A stretch of 64,000 nt of DNA, taken from Bacillus sp. NEB1478. GTDB taxonomy: Bacteria; Bacillota; Bacilli; Bacillales; Fictibacillaceae. Each line of letters opens with the position of its first letter. The first letter of the stretch is position 1. Below are positions 53,540 to 62,911 of the stretch, in pieces. Below the pieces are notes generated by a model. That model was given only the letters and a program-made list of their open reading frames with translations, had not been told where the DNA came from and did not search any database. Location of the stretch: NCBI RefSeq assembly GCF_031582965.1, contig NZ_CP134049.1, forward strand, positions 2,666,001-2,730,000, given 5' to 3'. The position numbers were made by a program, and so were the translations under genes.

Positions 53540-54760
53540 TTATAAAAATATCTCTAATGCACTTGCTAGTTTCTCTGAAAACTTTGGTGGAACAGCATTT
53601 CCAATCATCTTATAGTTGTCTCCCGCACTTGAAATAAATTCATAATCATCATCAAATGTTTGTAGCCTAGCAGCTTCTCTAACAGTTATTGTACGTGCTT
53701 GTGTAGAATCTGGATGTATATGTCTTAATCCATCTTTATAAAGATGAGCAGGAATAGTATTGCTAGGTTTATCCCATCTTAAGACATGATATTTATGAAT
53801 ATTTGAAGTTTTTCCGGTGATTTGTGTATAAAGTTCTTTTAAAGACTCACTGGATATATATTTACAATAACCACTTTCAAGATCTTCTGCCAATAATCGA
53901 AAAGTCTCAATATCTCGCTTACTGTGGAATCGTGGTATATGGTTAGAAATTTCATTACTATGTGAATGAGAGTATCTTTTACCATTAATTTTTATTTCGT
54001 CGTCTAATGGTAATAATTTAGGTAAATTTCCAATCGTATTCCGAACAGTACTAATAGATTCTTTATATTTAGGAAGGTGCACTGCATAGAAATGCGTTAA
54101 TTGAGCTTGTGCATCAGGAAATACATCCTTTCTTAATCCAATAATGATAACACGTTTTCTCTTCTGTGGAACACCGTATTCAGATAAGTCTATTTGTGCA
54201 TGCATCTTTAAATCATCAATTATATGATATCCAGAATTTTCAATATCATTTTTAATAAGCTCTGAAACAGGTATACCTCCAGGCTTAGCACTAAGCATTC
54301 CAGGCACGTTCTCAAAAACAAATAATTTGGGCTTATATCTCCTAACTACCTTCATATAACTTTCAAATAAGTAATTTCTATAGTCATTACGCATACCATT
54401 TTCATCTCTTATTCTTCCAGCTACTGAGAAGGCTTGACATGGAGGGCCACCTATAATTAAATCTAATGGTTTTTGATTTAATAATTTATCTAGTCCTTCA
54501 TGGCTACCGTATTCAAGGTCTTCTTTCCATCCATTAATTAATTCCTCAGTCCGTTGAATATCAAATCTAAGTACTCTTCTAGCAGCATCATGTATATTCC
54601 ATTTAGTTTCCATTCTATTAATAAGATTTAGTACTTGAGGCTTTTCCCACTCAACTGCACCTAATACGTTAAAATTGTTATTCTTTTCAAAACCCTCTGA
54701 TAGGCCTCCACAACCTGCAAAAATATCTATTAAATTATATTGAATCATATCATTCACCAT
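53540..54760 (-). CDS. DNA (cytosine-5-)-methyltransferase 1
   Basis: A 406-residue Dcm-type enzyme. Motif I is DIFAGCGGLSEGF (12-24), motif IV GGPPCQAFS with Cys108 as the nucleophile, motif VI FENVPG, motif VIII QKRKR, and motif X GNAVPP near the C terminus; all core motifs are present. The target-recognition region lies between motifs VIII and IX. It overlaps the preceding methyltransferase by 11 bases; an ATG at 54748 with GGTGA just before it may be the true start. Paired C5 methyltransferases usually protect an asymmetric site, one per strand. Confidence 0.92.
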   Translation of the reverse strand: MVNDMIQYNLIDIFAGCGGLSEGFEKNNNFNVLGAVEWEKPQVLNLINRMETKWNIHDAARRVLRFDIQRTEELINGWKEDLEYGSHEGLDKLLNQKPLDLIIGGPPCQAFSVAGRIRDENGMRNDYRNYLFESYMKVVRRYKPKLFVFENVPGMLSAKPGGIPVSELIKNDIENSGYHIIDDLKMHAQIDLSEYGVPQKRKRVIIIGLRKDVFPDAQAQLTHFYAVHLPKYKESISTVRNTIGNLPKLLPLDDEIKINGKRYSHSHSNEISNHIPRFHSKRDIETFRLLAEDLESGYCKYISSESLKELYTQITGKTSNIHKYHVLRWDKPSNTIPAHLYKDGLRHIHPDSTQARTITVREAARLQTFDDDYEFISSAGDNYKMIGNAVPPKFSEKLASALEIFL

Positions 54761-55823
54761 GTATATTTAAATATTTTTTTAATTGTATTCCTAAGTGATA
54801 ACCTAACAGTGGTGGAACAGCATTACCAACCTGTTTATATTGTTCCGTTTTATTACCTAAAAACCTGAAGTCATCCGCAAAAGATTGAAGTCTTGCATTC
54901 TCTCTTACAGTTGGAACTCTATTATATTTATAATGGAAGTGGTTTCTATGTCCTGTATCAATAGTCTTAGAAGGTTTTTTGCTATGATAACGAGTCCATG
55001 CTTCATTAAATTTCCTGCTTTCCCCTACACCAGGAGGTAAGTCTTTATGATTCCCTCCCTCAGGAACTTGTGAAATAACTTCAATTACTTCGGGGGTATG
55101 TTTAGTTCCTACGTGATTAAATAAGTAATTTGAGTTTTTTCTCATTTTTCTTTGATAATCTGTTTTTGGAGGATTTATATAATTACAAACATCTGATCCC
55201 AGATTATTTTCAAAATCATGTAGATCTCCAATTGCAGCTTCACAAGGTATGTAATTATCTGGTGTACATACTGGTTCGGGAAACTCATACTTCATTCCAT
55301 TATTCAATCCAACAATAAATAGCCGTTTTCTTATTTGTGGAATTCCGTAATCAGGAGCATATAAAACCTTATAATTAATCTTATATCCCATTTCTGAAAA
55401 TTCTTTAATTATATTTTCTTTAGCTTTACCATTATATAGTGTCGCTAAGCCAGGAACATTTTCTAACACAAAAGCTTTAGGTTGAAAAAATCCAACCGCA
55501 TTAACCATAGACTGGAATAGAGTATTACGTTCATCATTTTCATTACGTTTTCCTGTTAACGAAAAACCTTGACATGGTGGTCCTCCAATAATTAAATCAA
55601 TACTCTTATTATTCGTAAGATGGGCCATTTCTAAAATTGTAGAGCCTTGAAATAAGTCACCGTCCATTGCAATAGCACCTTCATGATTTTCTTTAAAAGT
55701 CCTCAAAGCAGGTATATTATTATCAATACCTAATAAAACATCATATCCAGCATCCAAAAATCCTCTTGATAAACCACCGCAACCACAAAACATATCTATA
55801 ACAGTAGGTTTTTTCTTTCTCAT
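54750..55823 (-). CDS. DNA (cytosine-5-)-methyltransferase 2
   Basis: A 357-residue Dcm-type enzyme with motif I DMFCGCGGLSRGF (10-22), motif IV GGPPCQGFS with Cys84, motif VI LENVPG (Glu121), motif VIII QIRKR (163-167) and a C-terminal GNAVPPLLG. GGAG lies 9 bases before the ATG at 55823; an in-frame TTG at 55838 overlaps that site. It is coupled to methyltransferase 1 and shares the operon with the small gene upstream. Clearly divergent from methyltransferase 1 in the target-recognition region. Confidence 0.92.
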   Translation of the reverse strand: MRKKKPTVIDMFCGCGGLSRGFLDAGYDVLLGIDNNIPALRTFKENHEGAIAMDGDLFQGSTILEMAHLTNNKSIDLIIGGPPCQGFSLTGKRNENDERNTLFQSMVNAVGFFQPKAFVLENVPGLATLYNGKAKENIIKEFSEMGYKINYKVLYAPDYGIPQIRKRLFIVGLNNGMKYEFPEPVCTPDNYIPCEAAIGDLHDFENNLGSDVCNYINPPKTDYQRKMRKNSNYLFNHVGTKHTPEVIEVISQVPEGGNHKDLPPGVGESRKFNEAWTRYHSKKPSKTIDTGHRNHFHYKYNRVPTVRENARLQSFADDFRFLGNKTEQYKQVGNAVPPLLGYHLGIQLKKYLNIHGE

Positions 55824-55870
55824 GTTATCCAACTCCAACTAATTCATTCTAAATAAATATTATTAATCTA

Positions 55871-56098
55871 TTATCTCTTAATATATTGTTGTTGATTAGC
55901 ACTGCTTTTCAAACCAACTTCTATACAACCTTTGAGTCCCCCATATTTTACTTCCTGTAAAAATAGTAAACCTAATGAACGTCTATCACCAATGCTTAAA
56001 CGGTTCCATTCATAGCCTTTAAATAAATCTTTGACTAAAAATATCTCCCCATCGATTAAATTTTCAACTTCTTGAATAGCGAATTTCATGCAATCCAT
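55871..56098 (-). CDS. Small DUF1413-like protein upstream of the methyltransferase pair
   Basis: A 75-residue protein with DGEIFLVKDLFKGYEWNRLS and DRRSLGLLFLQEV, resembling DUF1413 proteins of Firmicutes and phages (function unknown). The start is taken at the ATG at 56098, which has AAAGGAG 12 bases upstream; the longer frame to 56149 has no site and covers a palindrome. It is the first gene of the methyltransferase operon and may regulate it, but this is only inference. Confidence 0.55.
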   Translation of the reverse strand: MDCMKFAIQEVENLIDGEIFLVKDLFKGYEWNRLSIGDRRSLGLLFLQEVKYGGLKGCIEVGLKSSANQQQYIKR

Positions 56099-56140
56099 TA
56101 TTTTAATATGCTCCTTTAAGAATTTATCATGAAGCATAAA

Positions 56141-56178
56141 CATATGCATATGTTTATGCTAGAACATACGTTCACATA
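56141..56178. promoter_or_regulatory. Palindromes upstream of the methyltransferase operon
   Basis: Perfect 18-bp palindrome AAACATATGCATATGTTT (56141-56158) followed by GAACATACGTTC (56162-56173). A possible operator for self-control of the modification operon. Confidence 0.5.
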
Positions 56179-56289
56179 TGTAAAGAAAAATAACTTATCT
56201 TCGAACTCAATTATTGCATAGTAATATAGATTTCATGATAAGTAAAATCTTTATCAATAATAACACTATGAATGAAGCTGATATTGCAC

Positions 56290-57150
56290 TATGAACTGCC
56301 ATGGCTTCTAAATACTTTTTTAAATGCCAGTTCAAAAAATTCATCTTAGCTTAATAGGAAGGATGAATATGTTTTTAAATCTCCTGATCATGATACTTTA
56401 ATAACTAATCTCCAAAGCTGTTATAACCATGAGTGAACTCAGAAACCATAAGACGCCTTGATTCTGAAAAAGTAAAAACACATCTCTCAAAAAGCTTATG
56501 ATGGAGCGAATAGTGCTATTTCATTAACTTCGGTATCAGGACCACCCACATGATGCCACTTAATATTTGCTGCTTCAATACCAACTAACTGCTCTGATAA
56601 CCTGACATTGAATAGACAAACCGCTCAACTATATTTATATGCTTTAAGTACTTTTTCTCTAAAAGCAATCTTCTTTTAACATGGAAATCCAACCCTAAAG
56701 CATTCAATCTTCATGAAATGTTTTAGGGAAGTGTTGATTAGAATTATTTGCGTTAATTTTTGTATAAGCTCAGAATTCCCTAATGACCCTCCCATTACTT
56801 GCTTATCAAATAATAACTTGTTTGAAGATCTGTCATTTTGGATCGATTTCCATATTCCTTTTTTTTCGTAAAAAAGGGTGTTCAGGATAATATGATTTCC
56901 GAGCAGGTCCAAACTCTTTAAGAAGGTATCCTAGTTTTTCACGTACTGTATCATAGATTATATACCTGTTGTTCTTCATATCTACTTGTAATAGTGCATA
57001 CAACAAAACCAAGGGTTTATGAAGAGCTCTTTGACTTCCTTATTCTATATTGCTGCATTTTAAATTCAATCCTTTAATTCTTCAGGGTGGAAGATGAATT
57101 GCCAACCTTTTAAGAAATTGGTCCTTCACATTATTTAATTTAAGAATGAC
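56290..57150 (-). pseudogene. Decayed HNH endonuclease, phosphorothioated-DNA-binding type
   Basis: Pieces of one protein appear in order on the minus strand in several frames: RALHKPLVLLYALLQ, YDTVREKLGYLLKEFGPARK, SYYPEHPF, IWKSIQNDRSSNKLL, QVMGGSLGNSELIQKL, FREKVLKAYKYS-stop-AVC, LSEQLVGIEAANIKWHHVGG, PDTEVNEIAL, LHHKLFERCVFTFSESRRLM and NFLNWHLKKYLE. This is the layout of the phosphorothioated-DNA-binding restriction endonucleases (N-terminal SBD-like domain, C-terminal HNH). At least two frameshifts and several stops make it non-functional. Most of the 56150-57190 gap is this relic. Confidence 0.8.
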
Positions 57151-57191
57151 GCTATTGAAACGCGGTAAAAAATGTAACGGATTAATATTAT

Positions 57192-58913
57192 TTAGTAAAT
57201 TAGTACTCCCTCCACCTCTTCAAATAATTCCTCTCCAATTTTTCTTTTTGGTTCTCGGTTTAACATTTTTAACATTGACTCTGCAACTGCTCTTGCCATT
57301 AACGGAGGTACTGCGTTTCCAATTTGTTGATATTGCGAGTCTTTTCTTCCTTTAAAAACAAAATAATCTGGAAATGATTGAAGACGAGCTGCTTCTCTGA
57401 TGCTCAATGCTCTGTCTATTTCAGGGTGAATCCACATCGATTTCCTTACATTAACAACTGTTCTCGATGGTTCACTATACTTTAACCTTAAGTATACTGT
57501 GTTTTGAGTTCTTGAAATATCAGTATAATTTGATTTCAAATCATCCGTTAGATTATGGAAGTTTTGCCCTTCTTTTAATTGAGCAAATCTGTTTTTACTA
57601 ATTTCACGACTTTCAGTAGTTACATGATTCGAAACTTTAAATCTAGTAAAACCAGCTGTGTAGTATTTTTCTAATTTACTTTCACTTTTTAAACGCTCTT
57701 TTAACGGAATAGTAAAGGAGTTATTTCCAGAAACATTATTTGATGGAGCATAATTTTTCAAACTGTATATAGCATCATAAACTGTTAGAGAATCTTTAAT
57801 ACGTTCAAGTCTTTTCGGAAAATCAATCTTTAATATATTATTAACTTCTTTGTTAACCCCTAAAATCATGTACCTTTTTCTTTCTTGAGGTACTCCATAA
57901 TTTGAAGCTGTTAAGACTTGATCATCTACTATATATCCAAGCTCTTTCCTAAATATATTTAACAGATAATCAACAACGTTAAAGGAAAATACTTCAGCTT
58001 TTATTTCCAACCCAGTATCTCTATTTTTTTGTACAATGATTTCATATTGTATGTCTTCAGTATTTAATTCTTTACAATGCAACAATAATCGATTTAGTTT
58101 AATTAATTCATTTATTTCATTAGTATTTTCTAAAAGTACATTTTTTTTATCTGCAAGTGTTAATAATAAATTAATTGTATTCTTAAAAGTTACTTTATAC
58201 TTATTCTCAAATTCTTTTAATGCCATTACCATTTTATGTAACAAAAGAGAATCTGATTGTTTAGTAAATGAAATACTTCTTTTATATTTTATAGCACGTT
58301 CGATCATTCTTATTTTTGATAACATTTCATCTAATTTAAATATAGGCTCAGGCCAATGACTTTTTTTCAGGAATTCTTTTATTATATGTGGATCAATTGT
58401 TTCAAGATCTCCAAAACTAGCTAATATAATATGTTCTTTAACAGTCCTCACACCATACTTTTCTAGAAATTTATTGTTGGTGTCTATTCCATTTTTAGTT
58501 ACAAAAAATTTATGCTTATCAGATTTCATAGCTTTAACATTTTCCATTAAAAATCCAGCAGGTTTTATTTCCCTTATGACTCTTACAAACTCCCTAACCA
58601 ACTTATTATTTCCTGATAACAAATAATTTTTTTGTCTATTTGCATTAGAAAACCCTTGACAAGGCGGTCCACCAATTACAACCAGTTCACTTTGAGGAAT
58701 ATTAATTAATTCTTTTTCTTTATTAGGAAAAAAAGTGGTTATATCCTGACGATATATAATCTTATCATTTTGTTTATGATTCGCTTTATATGTTTCTAAA
58801 GCTTCTTTATTTAATTCTACAGCACATACCACTTCATAACTTTTTGTTTGTTCGAACCCGTTGCTTAGTCCCCCAGCTCCAGCAAATAAATCAATTACTT
58901 TTAACTTTTCCAT
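57192..58913 (-). CDS. DNA (cytosine-5-)-methyltransferase 3 with large insertion
   Basis: A 573-residue Dcm-type enzyme. Motif I is DLFAGAGGLSNGF (8-20), motif IV GGPPCQGFS with Cys85, motif VI MENVK (123-127), motif VIII QERKR (343-347), and motif X GNAVPPLMA. The distance from motif VI to VIII is 217 residues, against 42 in methyltransferase 2, so about 175 helical Lys/Leu-rich residues are inserted. AGGAG precedes the ATG by 7 bases. It lies opposite the vsr gene and belongs with the Vsr-AIPR-Z1 set. Confidence 0.9.
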   Translation of the reverse strand: MEKLKVIDLFAGAGGLSNGFEQTKSYEVVCAVELNKEALETYKANHKQNDKIIYRQDITTFFPNKEKELINIPQSELVVIGGPPCQGFSNANRQKNYLLSGNNKLVREFVRVIREIKPAGFLMENVKAMKSDKHKFFVTKNGIDTNNKFLEKYGVRTVKEHIILASFGDLETIDPHIIKEFLKKSHWPEPIFKLDEMLSKIRMIERAIKYKRSISFTKQSDSLLLHKMVMALKEFENKYKVTFKNTINLLLTLADKKNVLLENTNEINELIKLNRLLLHCKELNTEDIQYEIIVQKNRDTGLEIKAEVFSFNVVDYLLNIFRKELGYIVDDQVLTASNYGVPQERKRYMILGVNKEVNNILKIDFPKRLERIKDSLTVYDAIYSLKNYAPSNNVSGNNSFTIPLKERLKSESKLEKYYTAGFTRFKVSNHVTTESREISKNRFAQLKEGQNFHNLTDDLKSNYTDISRTQNTVYLRLKYSEPSRTVVNVRKSMWIHPEIDRALSIREAARLQSFPDYFVFKGRKDSQYQQIGNAVPPLMARAVAESMLKMLNREPKRKIGEELFEEVEGVLIY

Positions 58914-58932
58914 AAAAAAACTCCTAAAAATT

Positions 58933-58948
58933 GTACATACGAATGTAC
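58933..58948. promoter_or_regulatory. Palindrome upstream of methyltransferase 3
   Basis: GTACAT-ACGA-ATGTAC, 20 bases upstream of the start codon, in the region divergent to vsr. It shares ACATACG with the palindrome region of the other methyltransferase operon. Confidence 0.4.
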
Positions 58949-59230
58949 TTTAATATTTTAGCAACTAATACATCAAATCAACTTTTTATTTTACAACAGA
59001 AATTACTTCTCTTCAGACCCTAACCTAATGAAAGCCAGAACAACTGTAGCAGATTAGATTTTTCTCTTTACTTATTTTACAGCATAATTATAAGTAATTA
59101 CACTTCCCATTTTAAGGATAACTTCCTTAAATGGTTATAATTTATAATAATCGTTAAATAGAATATATCTACAGAACTAAAAATAGAAATGTAGGGTATA
59201 CCATATAAAAAAGCTTAATAGGTGATTGTA
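58949..59230. other. Gap between methyltransferase 3 and vsr
   Basis: AT-rich, with no ORF or hairpin that I can support; it should contain the divergent promoters. Confidence 0.5.
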
Positions 59231-59647
59231 ATGGGAGAAAAACTCACGAAAGAACAAAGACGAAAGAATATGCAAGCTATAAAATCACAATCCAAGTTAG
59301 AGAACATGGTTTCACGTGAACTTTGGAAAAGAGGACTTCGCTTCAGAAAGAATGTTAAAACCTTATATGGAAAGCCTGATATAGCAATTCAAAAATATAA
59401 AGTGGTTATCTTTATAGATTCTTGCTTTTGGCATGCTTGTGATCTTCATGGTAATATTCCTAAAACGAATCAAGAGTATTGGATTAGAAAATTAAAGAGA
59501 AACAAAATTAGAGATTTAGAAGTTGAAAAATATTATTTATATAATGACTGGCATTATAAGAGGGTTTGGGAGCATGAATTAAAGAAAGATTTTTATAAAG
59601 TTATAAATGAACTCGAGTCATTTATTAAAGAGAGAAAAACTCACTGA
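59231..59647 (+). CDS. vsr: Very short patch repair (Vsr) endonuclease
   Basis: A 138-residue nuclease that nicks at T:G mismatches formed by deamination of 5-methylcytosine. TKEQRRKNMQAIKSQSKLE is the family start; GKPDI gives catalytic Asp50, and FIDSCFWHACDLHG gives His68 and the zinc-ligand region. The ATG at 59231 is used, with AGGTGAT just upstream; the GTG at 59222 overlaps this. It is opposite to methyltransferase 3, whose mutagenic products it would repair. In Z1 systems the Vsr-like gene may instead act in restriction. Confidence 0.9.
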   Translation: MGEKLTKEQRRKNMQAIKSQSKLENMVSRELWKRGLRFRKNVKTLYGKPDIAIQKYKVVIFIDSCFWHACDLHGNIPKTNQEYWIRKLKRNKIRDLEVEKYYLYNDWHYKRVWEHELKKDFYKVINELESFIKERKTH

Positions 59648-59930
59648 TAGCTGTTAAATCTATAATAGTTATGGCATTTGATGATTACGGAAAAGTCAAG
59701 TACTCAGAGATTTGAAATTTTATATTAAAATTGCTAGCTCTTAAAATTCACCTCATTCGTAATGGAAAATAAATCCAAAAGAGTTGATGAGTTAAAAGTA
59801 TGCTAGCAATTTACATTTAGAAAATTAATTATATCTTAGCACGGCTCAAATGAAGACAGTTTACCGATAATTTATAATTGCAATTGGTGAATTTTATATT
59901 AAATTTTAAAAAACAACTTGTAAATAAACA

Positions 59931-61973
59931 TTAACTATAGATAACTTCCCATCCTTCTTTAACCGCTTTTTGAAATAAATTATATAGAACCTTTGACTGT
60001 TTCTCAGATGGAAACGAGATTCTGCCCTCCGAATATTTTTTTAAAATGTCCCTTTGAGTAATTGTGAGAGATTTATAATTATTATTTGTCATATAATATC
60101 CATATAATTGTATCCATTCTTCAATATTGGTTTGAATAACAAATGCTTGAATTTCTATACCATTGTCTAATTCTTTTTGTTGCTTTTCTGATTTTTGTTC
60201 ATATTGTACATCTTCTTTATCTTTAAACATTTTTTTGATAGGTTCTAAATCAATTTCAATACTTTTAACATCATTCCAACAAGATTCTTTTTTACACCAT
60301 TGGGCTATATTTGCTGATCCAGGTGGGGGATTCGTTATCCTTTCATATACTTCCCTTGTAATTATTTTCATTATATTTTCTAGTTCAATTGGTAATCGTT
60401 GATCATCCCAGACTCTATTAAAATCAAAAAAGAGTTTCTTTTTATAAATAGTATGAGAGAGTAATGCTATTGAATAGGCAACAGTTTGTGCTCTAAAAGC
60501 ATTTTCATACCATGCAGCTTTTGAAATAATTTTTTCCGTTTCTCTAAATAAAATAACCTTTGCAACTGCATCTCTAAAATAATTTTCTGTGATTGCCAAA
60601 TGATTTTTCTCTAACATATCAGTTACAGAAATTGCAAAGTCTTCAAAATTATATTGTGCACCTTTTGAAACAATATGCGGTTTTCTATCCCAAGAATTTT
60701 CACTTTTTGCTAGAAAAGTCTTTTCAATTAGCTGATTCTTTGGATTTTCAATTTGAAATTGCTTTTTCTTTGCTTGGGTTAAATAAGCCTGTTCATTTAG
60801 ATACTCTCCACGTACTCTTTCATAGAACCAATGAGTGCGTTTCTGAGATCCTCCACGAGTAGCCACCCATATACGCTTGGAATAATCCTTCATTTCTTTG
60901 TGAAATGGACTATTTGAAAAGAAATCAGATTTATTAACTTTATTTTGAGTATTTGCATACTGGGACACACTTGATACAAACTCACTTTTCTTCTCAATGT
61001 TATTAACAACAGATAATTTCATTTGTACAGATACATTTGAAATATCCAATTTCGAATTTTTTTTTGCAGCATATATAGCAGAAGTTGTTTGACCGCCATT
61101 TACAATTTGGAAATCAGTAATTTTGGTGATATAACCGTCTTTTGTTTCCAGCTGAGTTGCAGTTGCAGTTATCCCATTATTATAAGCAAAAAACATTTCA
61201 GGTTTATACTGTATGGTATTTCTTATTCCTTTATTGACCCCTCCTCTGAATTGCAAAAAGGTACGTACATTCTGTTCGAGGAGTTTTTGACCAAATTCAT
61301 CATATATTTTAAATAATTGTTCCCCATCCATAATTCCTAAATAAGACTGATATTCACTAGATGAGTTAACAACTTTTATATATGGGATATTTAATTCAAT
61401 ATCGTACGAACCTGAACTATTTTCAGACATAAAGATACTATATAAATAAGTAATATCAATAATTTGATGTTCACACACTATATCTGATATTAAATTGTTA
61501 GGTATCTGGGAAATACTTTTAGTTAGTTTACCATCCGTTAATACAAGCAAACGAAATTTATCAATTAAGTTATTTTGCATAAAACGATGTATATTAAATG
61601 CCAGTGAATAAGCATCAGAGGTTTCTTCTAAATTTATAAATAATCCTTCCACACATAACTCGGCAAACTTTTTCAACCTATTAAATTTTATATTTACATG
61701 TTGTTTTGTTAATGTCTCAATTTCATCATTTTGGAAAAATTGAAAATTAATTAATGTAAATATTTTTCGGCTTTCATCATAATCATATCCATAAACTTCG
61801 GAACCGATTTTTATAAATTCTGCCATTGCATACTCGTTTGTTAAATCTCCCACTTGCATAAGGTCTTCACAAACTAATTCGAAAAATGATTGGGCTTTAA
61901 GTAGTCCACGGCTTTCGGAATCAGAAAGAATTGATTGTAAAAAATCTTGATGGAACTCTTCTAAAGTTATCAT
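59931..61973 (-). CDS. AIPR-family defence protein
   Basis: A 680-residue protein with the AIPR (abortive infection phage resistance) core: FFAYNNGITATATQLE, then ITDFQIVNGGQTTSAIYAAK around residues 275-305, and VSQYANTQNKVNKSDFFSNS. Members occur in phage-defence and restriction loci; the molecular activity is not well established, and a nuclease role has been proposed. GGAGATG precedes the ATG. It is 14 bases after the PD-(D/E)XK gene and follows Z1 gene 2 in one operon. The downstream gap 59648-59930 has no gene. Confidence 0.88.
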   Translation of the reverse strand: MITLEEFHQDFLQSILSDSESRGLLKAQSFFELVCEDLMQVGDLTNEYAMAEFIKIGSEVYGYDYDESRKIFTLINFQFFQNDEIETLTKQHVNIKFNRLKKFAELCVEGLFINLEETSDAYSLAFNIHRFMQNNLIDKFRLLVLTDGKLTKSISQIPNNLISDIVCEHQIIDITYLYSIFMSENSSGSYDIELNIPYIKVVNSSSEYQSYLGIMDGEQLFKIYDEFGQKLLEQNVRTFLQFRGGVNKGIRNTIQYKPEMFFAYNNGITATATQLETKDGYITKITDFQIVNGGQTTSAIYAAKKNSKLDISNVSVQMKLSVVNNIEKKSEFVSSVSQYANTQNKVNKSDFFSNSPFHKEMKDYSKRIWVATRGGSQKRTHWFYERVRGEYLNEQAYLTQAKKKQFQIENPKNQLIEKTFLAKSENSWDRKPHIVSKGAQYNFEDFAISVTDMLEKNHLAITENYFRDAVAKVILFRETEKIISKAAWYENAFRAQTVAYSIALLSHTIYKKKLFFDFNRVWDDQRLPIELENIMKIITREVYERITNPPPGSANIAQWCKKESCWNDVKSIEIDLEPIKKMFKDKEDVQYEQKSEKQQKELDNGIEIQAFVIQTNIEEWIQLYGYYMTNNNYKSLTITQRDILKKYSEGRISFPSEKQSKVLYNLFQKAVKEGWEVIYS

Positions 61974-61987
61974 GGCTTACATCTCCA

Positions 61988-62911
61988 TTATATTAATATA
62001 TCGGGAATATTCACTTTAAACTGTGAACAACCTGATAAATCAACACTATATTTCATGTCTTTTATTAGCGAGGAAACTTGATTTAAAGAAATTCTTGGGA
62101 ATTCTTCTTTTACTTCAAATCCATTAACTTTTTCTAATTTGAATTTTGATAAATCATCTTTCTGTAGTTCTGATACATAACCATACTGTTCAATCTTTTC
62201 TATGAACTCATTTAACACATTTTCCGTTTCTATTTGTAATGCAATAGTTTCGATTAAATCGACAATAGTCTTACCGGTACTAACTTCGTTTAAACCACAA
62301 GCAAAAAGAAATAAAGGTGTTTTTTCTGAATTCAATTGTTCCTTAGAGGATATCCAAACATAATTACCGGACGTCAACCTGAAGGATTTCACTTCTATTG
62401 CTAAGTTTCCCAGTAGAAAATCTTGTTTATCTCCAAGTGCTCCAACCCAACTGTGTATAGCTTGTATATTTCCATAGGCAGGGATTATGTAATCATTTAA
62501 AATTTTTAGTTCTCCGAATAATCCCATTTGTTCCTCTTTAGACATTATTTTCAGCGAAGTTTTTTGTAATAACTTCTGCCACCTTTCTAACCGTTTCATC
62601 ACCTTTTCTATAACTACTTCATCATGCCCCTTCATTACATTAATTAGATCATTGCAAAGTACATAGAAAAGCTCCCAATCTTTCATTTCCTTTAATATCA
62701 ATATAAGTTGATTCGGAGCTGTAGTATTATCAACCTTAATTTGAATGCCTTTAAGCTTAATTTCTTTTGGATAAATAAAATCTTCATCACATTGAATCAT
62801 TAACCCATACTGATTTAACGCATCAACAATCCAAAAGACATTGTAATTAATAGAATCTTTGATTCTAATTTTACTAAGCGTACTTAGTCCGAACCATGGA
62901 TTATTCATCAT
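61988..62911 (-). CDS. PD-(D/E)XK motif protein (DUF4420-like)
   Basis: A 307-residue putative nuclease. The catalytic core is LFGELKILNDYII (Glu), GDKQDFLLGNLAIEVKSF (Asp, then Glu-Val-Lys), about residues 155-215, which fits DUF4420/PD-(D/E)XK proteins of Z1 restriction loci. The ATG at 62911 is preferred: the start overlaps the Z1 stop by 11 bases, and the N terminus MMNNPWFGLSTLSK fits the family; the longer frame to 62971 reads through the Z1 coding end. Confidence 0.82.
   Translation of the reverse strand: MMNNPWFGLSTLSKIRIKDSINYNVFWIVDALNQYGLMIQCDEDFIYPKEIKLKGIQIKVDNTTAPNQLILILKEMKDWELFYVLCNDLINVMKGHDEVVIEKVMKRLERWQKLLQKTSLKIMSKEEQMGLFGELKILNDYIIPAYGNIQAIHSWVGALGDKQDFLLGNLAIEVKSFRLTSGNYVWISSKEQLNSEKTPLFLFACGLNEVSTGKTIVDLIETIALQIETENVLNEFIEKIEQYGYVSELQKDDLSKFKLEKVNGFEVKEEFPRISLNQVSSLIKDMKYSVDLSGCSQFKVNIPDILI

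Noticed and set aside
56676..56912. 78-codon minus-strand frame as a separate hypothetical gene
   Set aside because: Its sequence is the middle part of the decayed HNH endonuclease.
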